Below, one piece after another: positions 57,387 to 64,000 of a stretch of DNA of 64,000 nucleotides; positions within the stretch are counted from its first letter, which is position 1; every line of letters begins with the position of its first letter. Source of the stretch: Alphaproteobacteria bacterium. GTDB lineage: Bacteria > Pseudomonadota > Alphaproteobacteria > Rhodobacterales > Rhodobacteraceae. A program made the position numbers and the translations under genes. The stretch is from NCBI GenBank assembly GCA_030429495.1, contig JAUIFH010000011.1, positions 22,587-86,586 of the forward strand, read 5' to 3'. The notes under the pieces are model-generated. The model had not been told where the DNA came from and made no database searches. It saw nothing but the letters and a program-made list of their open reading frames with translations.

Positions 57387-58010
57387 GTGCTTTTCGCCGC
57401 AGTGCTATCGGCGGCCGCGCCCGCAGCCGCCGATCCCGTGTCGGTCGTGGCCTTCGGCGACAGCCTGACTGCGGGCTACGGCCTGCCGCCCGACGAAGGC
57501 TTCGTTCCCCAGCTTCAGGGCTGGCTGACCGATCACGGCGCGGAGGTGACGGTGCAGAACGCCGGCGTCTCCGGCGATACGACGGCGGGTGCGCTTGCAC
57601 GTATCGACTGGACGCTTTCGGGGCCGGTGGATGTGATGATCGTCACGCTCGGCGGCAACGACCTGCTGCGCGGCCTGCCGCCTGAACAGGCCCGCGCCAA
57701 TCTCGACGCAATCCTCGACCGCGCGGACGACCGCGGCATTCCGGTCCTGCTGGTGCCGATGGCGGCGCCCGGAAACTATGGCCCCGACTACAAGGCGGCC
57801 TTCGACGCGATCTATCCCGATCTTGCCAAGGCGCACGGTGCGCGCCTCGCGCAGCCCTTCCTCGCGCCGATCTTGTCGCTTCCCGACCGCGACCGCGCGC
57901 TGGCGAACTACGTTCAGGCCGACGGACTGCACCCGAACGCCGCAGGCGTCGCGCTGGTTGTGGAAGCAATGGGGCCGGAGGTGCTGCATCTGCTCGACGA
58001 GATCGACTGA
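57387..58010 (+). CDS. Arylesterase / lysophospholipase, SGNH family
   Basis: A TesA-like exported esterase of about 207 residues. Motifs are AFGDSLTAGYGLP with the nucleophile Ser26, TLGGNDLLRG and DGLHPNAAG for the catalytic Asp/His. A short signal-like stretch (MLFAAVLSAAAPAAA) precedes. No ATG is in frame; the only usable start is the GTG at 57387, 16 bases from the nearest GGAGG. A slightly longer start around KHARVVLF would give a better signal peptide but has no recognised start codon. Divergent from ybbA. Confidence 0.85.
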   Translation: MLFAAVLSAAAPAAADPVSVVAFGDSLTAGYGLPPDEGFVPQLQGWLTDHGAEVTVQNAGVSGDTTAGALARIDWTLSGPVDVMIVTLGGNDLLRGLPPEQARANLDAILDRADDRGIPVLLVPMAAPGNYGPDYKAAFDAIYPDLAKAHGARLAQPFLAPILSLPDRDRALANYVQADGLHPNAAGVALVVEAMGPEVLHLLDEID

Positions 58011-58040
58011 CGCGCCGACGTCCGAGTCATGCAGGAAAAA

Positions 58041-58116
58041 TGGCAGGGGCAGCAGGGTTCGAACCCGCGACCTACGGTTTTGGAGACCGTCGCTCTACCA
58101 GCTGAGCTATACCCCT
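58041..58116 (-). tRNA. tRNA-Trp (CCA)
   Basis: On the minus strand the 76 bases fold with acceptor AGGGGTA/TGCCCCT, D arm AGCTCAGCTGGTAGAGC, anticodon arm ACGGTCTCCAAAACCGT with anticodon CCA, T arm GTTCGAACC, discriminator G and encoded CCA. The tuf fragment on the same strand lies 5.8 kb away; no secE or nusG follows. Confidence 0.95.
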
Positions 58117-58178
58117 AAGGCCGTGCCGGTTCTTACGCGCGGGCCAATCGCTTTGCAAGAATGAAAAATCGGCGTTGC

Positions 58179-58766
58179 TCACTCCGGCGCGACGGAGAAG
58201 CCGATGGCGGCATACCAGTCCGCCGCCGCGCGGATTTCGGCGTCCGAAAGGCCCGCGGCGATGGCCGACATCACCTCATGCACACGCTTTCCGGTGCGGA
58301 ATGCCTTGAGCTGCGTGTCGATGTAAATGTTGGTCTCACCGGCAAGGTTCGGCACATCCGGCGCGAGGCCGATACCGTCCGCGCCGTGGCAGGCCACGCA
58401 GATCTCGGGTGCGCCGGCAGGGTCGGCTCGAAGCTCCGCCGTCGCCGTGCGAGAGTTGTACCATGCCGCCAGGTCGGCGATCTGGCTATCGGTCAGGTTC
58501 TTCGCGACGATCGACATCATCTCATGCTCCCGCGTCCCGTCGCGAAACGCGGTAAGCTGCGCGGTGATGTATCCTGCCGGCTCGCCACCGATATGCGGCG
58601 CGATCGGAATCTGCGCGACCCCGTCGAGACCGTGGCAGGTGCGGCATTGCCCGGCCAGCGCCCGGCCGGCCGCCGCGTCGCCGGCGGGTTCGCCCTGTGC
58701 GCCGCCGGCAAGGATACCCCCGGCGAGGATGACCCCGCCGAGGGCAATGGGAAGCGGACGCCTCAT
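58179..58766 (-). CDS. Di-haem cytochrome c, c4-like
   Basis: A 195-residue periplasmic protein with a signal peptide and two class I domains. Haem sites are CRTCH (41-45) and CVACH (123-127), with Met residues in each domain (EMMSIV, EVMSAI) as ligands. The repeat structure is that of cytochrome c4. Its start overlaps the stop of the PQQ-dehydrogenase-like gene as ATGA, so it is the likely electron acceptor for that enzyme. Confidence 0.9.
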   Translation of the reverse strand: MRRPLPIALGGVILAGGILAGGAQGEPAGDAAAGRALAGQCRTCHGLDGVAQIPIAPHIGGEPAGYITAQLTAFRDGTREHEMMSIVAKNLTDSQIADLAAWYNSRTATAELRADPAGAPEICVACHGADGIGLAPDVPNLAGETNIYIDTQLKAFRTGKRVHEVMSAIAAGLSDAEIRAAADWYAAIGFSVAPE

Positions 58767-60028
58767 TCAGCAGGCTTCGGTTCGTAGGCGATGCGCCAGA
58801 TCGCACCCGCGAAGTCGTCGGAGACCAGCATCGACCCATCGGCGAGGAAGGCGATGTCCATCGGACGGCCCCGGTATTCGCCGGTATCGTCGTTCAGCCA
58901 GCCGTCCGCGAAGATTTCGGTCGACGCCGCGTTGCCCTCTTCGTCAAGCGCGGTGAACATGACCCTTGCGCCAACCGGCACGGTGCGGTTCCACGATCCG
59001 TGCTGCGCCGAGAAGATGCCGCCGTGGTACTTCTCCGGGAACGAGCTGCCCGTGTAGAAGCGGATGCCGAGATCGGCGGCATGGGCCTGCATCTCGACAG
59101 CGGGCGCGACGAAGTCCACGCCCTCGGGGCGCGGTACGGACTTGTAGTCGGGGATTTCCACGCTGTTCCCGCCCAGCCACGGATAGCCGAAGTGCTGGCC
59201 AGCGGCGGTCTGGCGGTTGATCTCGCCCGGCGGGATGTCATCGCCCATACCGTCGGTCTGGTTGTCTGTGAACCAAAGTTCGCCATTGGCCGGGTTGAAG
59301 TCGTGGCCGACGGAGTTACGGACACCGCGGGTATAGACCTCGCGCCCCGAACCGTCCGTATTCATCCGGATGATCCCGCCGATGCCGATCTTGTCGTACA
59401 TCTCAAGCTTATCGACCGGTTGCACGTTGTAGGGCTGGCCGAGTGAGACATAAAGCTTGCCGTCCGGGCCGACACGGCAGATGCGCGCGGTGTGATTGAA
59501 ACTTTCCTCTTCCGCCGGGATCAGGTCACCCTGCGCCACGACGACACCCACCGCCGGGTCCGGCCCTTCAAAGAAGAACTCCGCCGCCGGGAAAACCAGC
59601 ACCCGGTTGCGCTCGGCGATGAACAGAAACCCGTCCTTGGAGAAGCACGGCCCGTTGGGAATGTCGAACGTGATCGAGGGCGCGAAGTCCATGACCTGAT
59701 CGGCGACCCGGTTGCGGTCGCGGTCGACGACCGACCACACCTTGTCCTTGCGCGTTCCGACGAAAGTGACAGTGCCTTGCGGCGCGACAGCCATGGAACG
59801 GGCGTCGGGGACCACGGCGTAAAGGCTGATCGTGAACCCGTCCGGCACGTTGATATGCGGAATGATTTCGCGCAGCGCGTCAGCGGTCGCGCCGTCCTGC
59901 GCGACCATCGTGAAGGTTGCGTCGGTGCGCTGCATGTTCTGCAGCTTGTCCATGTTTTCCTGCGCCAGAAGCGGCGCGGATAGCGCGGTCGAAACCAACG
60001 CGGCGGCCAGAATGCGTCCAGTCCTCAT
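58763..60028 (-). CDS. PQQ-dependent sugar dehydrogenase, sorbosone dehydrogenase-like
   Basis: A 421-residue exported beta-propeller protein. A signal peptide (AAALVSTALSAPLLAQ) precedes the six-bladed fold with DRDRNRVADQV, GPDGKLYVSLGQPYN, RGVRNSVGHDFNPANGELWF and QHGSWNRTVPVG. The segments match soluble glucose/sorbosone dehydrogenases that use PQQ. The substrate cannot be named. Third gene in a four-gene unit. Confidence 0.87.
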   Translation of the reverse strand: MRTGRILAAALVSTALSAPLLAQENMDKLQNMQRTDATFTMVAQDGATADALREIIPHINVPDGFTISLYAVVPDARSMAVAPQGTVTFVGTRKDKVWSVVDRDRNRVADQVMDFAPSITFDIPNGPCFSKDGFLFIAERNRVLVFPAAEFFFEGPDPAVGVVVAQGDLIPAEEESFNHTARICRVGPDGKLYVSLGQPYNVQPVDKLEMYDKIGIGGIIRMNTDGSGREVYTRGVRNSVGHDFNPANGELWFTDNQTDGMGDDIPPGEINRQTAAGQHFGYPWLGGNSVEIPDYKSVPRPEGVDFVAPAVEMQAHAADLGIRFYTGSSFPEKYHGGIFSAQHGSWNRTVPVGARVMFTALDEEGNAASTEIFADGWLNDDTGEYRGRPMDIAFLADGSMLVSDDFAGAIWRIAYEPKPAE

Positions 60029-60106
60029 ATCGTCCTCCCTTTGATCGTTGTGGTGTGTCGTGCGCGTCCGGGCCGTGTGGCCCGGAGCCGTGGTTCGCCT
60101 GCTGCG

Positions 60107-61678
60107 TCAGATCGCGCCTGCCGCCATCTCGCTCGCGATATGGTCGGCCTGCCGGATGGCAAGCGCGACGATCGTCAGCGTCGGGTTCTCGGCGGCGCCC
60201 GTTGTGAACTGGCTGCCGTCCGAGACGAAGAGGTTGGCGATGTCGTGGGTCTGGCCCCACTTGTTTACGACGCCGTCCTCGGGGTTCTCGGACATCCGGT
60301 TGGTGCCGAGATTGTGGGTCGAGGGATAGGGCGGCGTCGGGAAGGTGCGGGTCGCCCCCACCGCTTCGTAGATCGCCGTGCCCTGCTTGTAGGCATGGTT
60401 TCGCATCGCGATGTCGTTCGGATGATCCGAAAAATGCACGTTCGCGACCGGCAGCCCGTGCTGGTCCTTCACGTCAGCGTTCAGCGTAACCCGGTTCGTC
60501 GCCTGCGGCATGTCCTCGCCCACGATCCACATGCCCGCCATGTTCTCGTAGGAATCGAGTGCGGTGGTGAAGCTGCGCCCCCAGCCGCCGGGGTTGAGGA
60601 AGGCCGCCATGAACGGCAGGCCGAGGCTAAGCGTCTCAAGCTCATACCCGCCGACGAAGCCGCGCGATGGATCGTGGCGCGCCTCGTCCTGGACGATGCC
60701 GGCCATGGTCGTGCCGCGCCACATCCTGACCGGCTTGTCGAAGACGGCATAGACCGATCCCGTCATGTGCCGCATGTAGTTGCGCCCGACCTGGTCGGAG
60801 CTGTTCGCCAACCCGTTCGGGAACATGTTCGACGCGGAGTTCAGGAGAAGCCGCGGGCTTTCGAACGAGTTTCCGGCCACGCAGACGATGCGCGCCTTCT
60901 GCATCTGAAGGTTGCCGTCCTTGTCGAAATACTCGACACCCGTCACCTTTCCGCTGTCGTCGTGCAGGATGCGCGCCACATGGGCGTTCTCGCGAACCTC
61001 AAGGTTGCCCGTCGCCTCGCCCGCCGGGATGTCGGTATAGGCGGCCGACCATTTCGCCCCCCACTTGCAGCCCTGGAAGCAGAACCCGGTCTGCTGGCAG
61101 GCAAGACGGCCGTCATACTCGGCCGAGTTGATCGCCATGCGGCCGGTATGGACTTCCTGGTAGCCAAGCGCCTTCGCGCCCTTCTCGAAGACCTTGAAGT
61201 TGTTGTTGCCGGGCAAGCCCGCACGATCGCCCGTTCGGGTGACGCCCAGCTTGGTTTCTGCCTTTTCGTACCACGGCGCCATTTCCGCCCCGTCGATGGG
61301 CCAGTCGAGTAGGCTCGCGCCCTCGACCGCGCCGTAGTTGGTCAGAGCCTTCCATTCGTGGTCCTGAATGCGCAAGCTGGCACCCGCCCAATGGGTCGTC
61401 GTGCCGCCTACGGCCTTGACGATCCACGCCGGAAGGCCGGAGAAGTCCTTGGCGACCCGCCAGTCCCCGCTCGTGGTGCGCGGATCGACCCAGGCAAGCT
61501 GGCCGAAGCTTTCCCATTCGTCGTTGATGTAGTCCTCGGGCAGATACCGCCCGCCGGCCTCCAACGCGACGACGCTCACACCTTTCTGGGCGAGTTCGTT
61601 CGAAAGGACCCCGCCCCCGGCGCCGGTCCCAATGACGACGACGACGCTGTCGTCGTTCAGATCAAATGGTGCTGTCAT
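60107..61678 (-). CDS. GMC-family FAD oxidoreductase
   Basis: A 523-residue flavoprotein. The FAD motif is VVIGTGAGGGVLSNELAQ and the C-terminal GMC domain ends with TNRMSENPEDGVV, FVSDGSQFTTGAAENPTLTI and the His/Asn catalytic positions. The layout is that of large subunits of gluconate-2-dehydrogenase-type enzymes. The subunit-3-like gene lies directly upstream, supporting a two-subunit dehydrogenase. Start at MTAPFDL with GAGGGGGG in front. Confidence 0.9.
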   Translation of the reverse strand: MTAPFDLNDDSVVVVIGTGAGGGVLSNELAQKGVSVVALEAGGRYLPEDYINDEWESFGQLAWVDPRTTSGDWRVAKDFSGLPAWIVKAVGGTTTHWAGASLRIQDHEWKALTNYGAVEGASLLDWPIDGAEMAPWYEKAETKLGVTRTGDRAGLPGNNNFKVFEKGAKALGYQEVHTGRMAINSAEYDGRLACQQTGFCFQGCKWGAKWSAAYTDIPAGEATGNLEVRENAHVARILHDDSGKVTGVEYFDKDGNLQMQKARIVCVAGNSFESPRLLLNSASNMFPNGLANSSDQVGRNYMRHMTGSVYAVFDKPVRMWRGTTMAGIVQDEARHDPSRGFVGGYELETLSLGLPFMAAFLNPGGWGRSFTTALDSYENMAGMWIVGEDMPQATNRVTLNADVKDQHGLPVANVHFSDHPNDIAMRNHAYKQGTAIYEAVGATRTFPTPPYPSTHNLGTNRMSENPEDGVVNKWGQTHDIANLFVSDGSQFTTGAAENPTLTIVALAIRQADHIASEMAAGAI

Positions 61679-61691
61679 GGTCCCGCCCCCC

Positions 61692-62213
61692 TCAAAGCCA
61701 GTCGATGTCGTCGAAGCCGCGTTCGATGTAGCCGCCCTTGGAGAAGGACTCTCCCTCGTAGCCAAAGATCGGCCAGACGTCCTTCTGGTTATAAAGGCCG
61801 GTCACAAGCCCGCCCCGGACGGTCTGAAAGAAGGCACTGTCCTCCTGCTGCAGAAGGATATTCACCCGATCCTCCTCCCAGCCCATCGAGAGGTAGTCGG
61901 GATGGCCCGCTTTCTGCGCGGCGGCGTCGAGTGCTGCGACGCCTTCCTCGACCAGCGCCCTGCGATCTTCGCTGTCGTAACCTTTCATCGCGACCGCGTA
62001 GTACTGGTCGGCGACCCGGTCATGCGGATAGATGTCACGCGCGAGTTGCAGGAGCGTCGCCATCTGGTGTTCGCTGATGACGCTCACTTCCATCGCCCAG
62101 GCGGCATCGGGCGCGGCGATGAACCCTGCCCCCGTGACGCACAACGTGCCTGCTGCGGCAGTCCGCGCCAGCAGCGCGCGCCGGGTCAGGCCGGTCCTTT
62201 CGATCTTCGTCAT
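61692..62213 (-). CDS. Gluconate 2-dehydrogenase subunit 3-like, Tat-exported
   Basis: A 173-residue protein with a twin-arginine signal (LTRRALLARTAAAG) and the subunit-3 pattern LLQLARDIYPHDRVADQYY, followed by VNILLQQEDSAFFQTVRGG and LYNQKDVWPIFGYEG. Small subunits of this family carry the FAD subunit across the membrane on their Tat signal. It lies 13 bases in front of the GMC gene, which lacks its own signal. Confidence 0.9.
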   Translation of the reverse strand: MTKIERTGLTRRALLARTAAAGTLCVTGAGFIAAPDAAWAMEVSVISEHQMATLLQLARDIYPHDRVADQYYAVAMKGYDSEDRRALVEEGVAALDAAAQKAGHPDYLSMGWEEDRVNILLQQEDSAFFQTVRGGLVTGLYNQKDVWPIFGYEGESFSKGGYIERGFDDIDWL

Positions 62214-62243
62214 GTTTTCCTCCCTGAATGATCGTTGCGGCGC

Positions 62244-62639
62244 CTAGAGAAAGCGGCCGCCACGTTCGAGAACCTCGATCTGGTAGCCGTCGGGGTCCGC
62301 AATGAAGAAGAACCGCGCCACGAGCGTGTCGCCGTTCTTGAATTCCACAAGTTTCCTGGGGGCGAGGCCGGCCTTGGACAGGCGGGCATGTTCGGCATCA
62401 AGGTCGTCCACCGACACCGCGAGGTGACCGTATCCGTCGCCAAGATCGTACGGCTCCGTCCGACCCTTGTTGACGGTCAGTTCCAGTTCGAACGGACTGT
62501 CGCCGTTCGACATGTAGACCAGCGTGAAACTTTCGAAATCGAGCCGGTCCGCGACCTTGAGCCCGAACGCGCGCGAATAGAAATCGACGGACCGCGCTTC
62601 ATCAAGGACGCGGATCATCGAATGGATCGTCTTGGCCAT
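62244..62639 (-). CDS. VOC-family protein, glyoxalase I-like
   Basis: A 131-residue metalloenzyme like lactoylglutathione lyase. Metal ligands align with GloA: His6 (TIHSMIRV), Glu in FELELTVN, His in YGHLAVSVDD and Glu in GYQIEVLE. It should detoxify methylglyoxal or act on a related substrate. It lies 30 bases upstream of the Gdh subunit-3 gene on the same strand and could be part of that transcript. Confidence 0.88.
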   Translation of the reverse strand: MAKTIHSMIRVLDEARSVDFYSRAFGLKVADRLDFESFTLVYMSNGDSPFELELTVNKGRTEPYDLGDGYGHLAVSVDDLDAEHARLSKAGLAPRKLVEFKNGDTLVARFFFIADPDGYQIEVLERGGRFL

Positions 62640-62730
62640 CTGCCCTCCAAATCTCTCGGATTTGGTAAAGCTAAATGACCAATTCAGGTCCGTGGTAGTA
62701 ACACTATACTACAGTCGGTTTTCCGCGTTT

Positions 62731-63024
62731 CTATTCGGCAGCGAAGCGCGCGGTCTCGTCCTGCTCGTATTCGCCAAGATGAATCGTGCAGGCGCATCTG
62801 AGCAGCGAGGTGAAGTTCGACGCCTCTCCGTTCAGTTCCAGAACCTCTGCATGTAGCCGCGAAATGAAGGCGGGCGTGGACAGCCCCTCACGCTCGGCAA
62901 TCCGGTCCAGAATATTCCAGAACGCGCGCTCCAACCGGATGGACGTGCTTTGCCCGTTCAGGCGCAGGCTGCGTGTGACTGACTGGTAGCGTTCGGGGCT
63001 TTGCCCCGCGAATATCTGGCACAT
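62731..63024 (-). CDS. Ribbon-helix-helix domain protein
   Basis: A 97-residue small protein, MCQIFAGQSPERYQSVTRSL then LRLNGQSTSIRLERAFW. The beta strand followed by an LDRIAEREGLSTPAFISRL helix pair is the RHH_4-type fold found widely in Rhodobacteraceae. DNA binding is likely; the target is unknown. It lies 91 bases upstream of the glyoxalase-like gene. Confidence 0.85.
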   Translation of the reverse strand: MCQIFAGQSPERYQSVTRSLRLNGQSTSIRLERAFWNILDRIAEREGLSTPAFISRLHAEVLELNGEASNFTSLLRCACTIHLGEYEQDETARFAAE

Positions 63025-63537
63025 CGCCTGCCTCCCGCATGACTGTGCAAGGTTCGACTTTGCGGCGATTTCCGCGAATCGTCAACGCTGTAGCCCCTGC
63101 CCGGCAGGCGCGGCCGGTTCCCGCCCACGTTACAGGATTTGCGGTCATTCTCACCGCTTTGCGAGCGGATGGAACCCATCGGCTCGACGAAGTGTGAATT
63201 CACGCCGATGTGTCATCCGGAAATACCGGGGGTCGCGGCGCGCATTGCCAATGAAACATTTCAGCCCGGCGAGCACGTTCCGGCCAACCCGGCCCGGCCG
63301 CGGCGCGCAATTCTCCCGGCCGGAAGCAGCGGTGGGATCACGCCCCGATCACAGCGCGCAAACACCGGCGTGAGCGGCCCGTTCACAGTCCCTGTCAAGG
63401 CAAAAAGTCCGTGAAAGTTCGTGATGCCGAACGTGTTTTCACAGGCTTACGGCCCGCCGCTACATCGGGGCCAGTCGGCGTCGACCGCTGCCGACAGGAT
63501 GCTGCAAACCAACGGAAACCTTCGAAAGGACAACACA
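63025..63537. other. Intergenic region without a recognised gene
   Basis: These 513 bases separate the RHH gene from the small exported protein. Open frames here do not look real. An imperfect inverted repeat lies at 63411-63442: GTGAAAGTTCG, six bases, CGAAC, four bases, TTTCAC. It is about 96 bases upstream of the next ATG and may be a regulatory site. Confidence 0.5.
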
Positions 63538-63792
63538 ATGAAACGCTTCATCACCGCCACCGCGACCGCCGCCGTACTGTCGATCTCCTCCTTCGGCGCG
63601 GCCTTCGCCGCCGAACAGGAAATGTCGATGGTTGTCGACACCGTGACCCGCCTGCTGGTCGAACTTCGCATCCCGTCGGACCATGTCGACGACCTGACCA
63701 TCGACCAGACCCGCCGGATCGTGCAGATCGCGGACAGCAAGGAAATGGGCGACGCCACGCGCAGCCAGGTCCTGGCGATCATCAACGAGTGA
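63538..63792 (+). CDS. Small exported hypothetical protein
   Basis: An 84-residue protein with a clear signal peptide (MKRFITATATAAVLSIS then SFGAAFA). The mature part is about 60 residues, acidic and helical (VDTVTRLLVELRIPSDHVDD), with no cysteines. No family is recognised. The ATG at 63538 has GAAAGGA upstream. Confidence 0.75.
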   Translation: MKRFITATATAAVLSISSFGAAFAAEQEMSMVVDTVTRLLVELRIPSDHVDDLTIDQTRRIVQIADSKEMGDATRSQVLAIINE

Positions 63793-63824
63793 CCTTGGGC
63801 CGGGCGCGGCCTGCACAGGACACG

Positions 63825-63851
63825 AAAAAGGGCGGCCCGGTCGGGCCGCCC
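63825..63851 (-). terminator. Rho-independent terminator of tuf
   Basis: GGGCGGCCCG and CGGGCCGCCC (63830-63839 and 63842-63851) form a stem of eight to ten base pairs. On the minus strand TTTTT (63829-63825) follows directly. It lies 25 bases after the tuf stop and may also serve the small gene on the plus strand. Confidence 0.9.
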
Positions 63852-63876
63852 TTCTGCCTGCAGGAAGCTGTAAGTC

Positions 63877-64000
63877 TTACTTGATGATTTTGGAGACGAC
63901 GCCTGCGCCGACGGTGCGGCCGCCTTCGCGGATGGCGAAGCGGAGCTTCTCTTCCATCGCGATCGGGGCGATCAGCTCGACCTCGAACTTCAGGTTGTCG
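63877..64000 (-). CDS. tuf: Elongation factor Tu, C-terminal part
   Basis: The last 41 codons read [20 protein letters not shown] and [18 protein letters not shown], the universally conserved end of EF-Tu domain 3. The gene continues past the right edge. EF-Tu delivers aminoacyl-tRNA to the ribosome. Whether this is one of two tuf copies cannot be told here. Confidence 0.97.
   Translation of the reverse strand, partial: DNLKFEVELIAPIAMEEKLRFAIREGGRTVGAGVVSKIIK

Overview
The window looks like a chromosomal segment of a high-GC alphaproteobacterium, most probably a member of the Rhodobacteraceae (Rhodobacterales). This rests on the linked ccoNOQP, ccoGHIS, fnrL and hemN genes with FnrL-type boxes, a membrane-anchored cytochrome c of the c-y type, a fused NADH-dehydrogenase-like/SelD protein beside mnmH, and a yejABEF peptide importer. 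Species cannot be named from the sequence alone. Most of the DNA is ordinary core chromosome. I see no prophage, insertion sequence, CRISPR array or integron.

Layout. 1-5.8 kb: the first codons of a LysR regulator, chorismate mutase, aerobic hemF, two tandem paralogous lipoproteins, an SDR-family protein with a degenerate active site, an RsmC-like methyltransferase, clpS and a HAD hydrolase. 5.9-22.7 kb: a D,D-carboxypeptidase with a SPOR domain, then the microaerobic island: ccoGHIS (cbb3 oxidase assembly), an ASST-like gene and a DUF2270 gene on the opposite strand, ccoNOQP (the oxidase itself), a universal stress protein, an MttB-family methyltransferase, fnrL, and oxygen-independent hemN. 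Four FNR boxes sit in front of ccoG, between ccoN and the usp gene (two), and between fnrL and hemN. 22.8-35 kb: a five-gene operon joining the Yej peptide importer to a glycosyltransferase, cytochrome c-y, pheA, an SRPBCC protein, nudC and a Tat-exported cyclic-nucleotide phosphodiesterase. 35-46 kb: a small exported protein, a dual-specificity-type phosphatase, an ArsR/permease pair, the SRP RNA, rsgA, a Hint-domain protein, dnaX-ybaB-recR, a PLP enzyme and a membrane acyltransferase. 46-58 kb: tRNA-Met, a UDP-glucuronate-4-epimerase-like gene, the selD fusion, mnmH, an L,D-transpeptidase, copA, and the ybbAP/tesA group. 58-64 kb: tRNA-Trp, a four-gene periplasmic oxidation operon (gluconate dehydrogenase subunit 3-like, GMC oxidoreductase, PQQ sugar dehydrogenase-like, di-haem cytochrome c), a glyoxalase-like gene, a ribbon-helix-helix protein, a small exported protein, and the 3' end of tuf.

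How the parts work together. The strongest functional unit is the low-oxygen respiration block. FnrL would sense loss of oxygen through its Fe-S cluster and switch on the cbb3 oxidase, its copper and haem assembly factors, and HemN, which replaces the oxygen-requiring HemF encoded near the left end. Cytochrome c-y at 30 kb is a plausible electron donor to this oxidase. Copper handling recurs: CcoI feeds oxidase assembly while CopA exports excess copper. The least explained units are the GMC/PQQ/cytochrome operon, the Yej-linked glycosyltransferase, the MttB homologue next to fnrL, and the SDR protein lacking its catalytic lysine.
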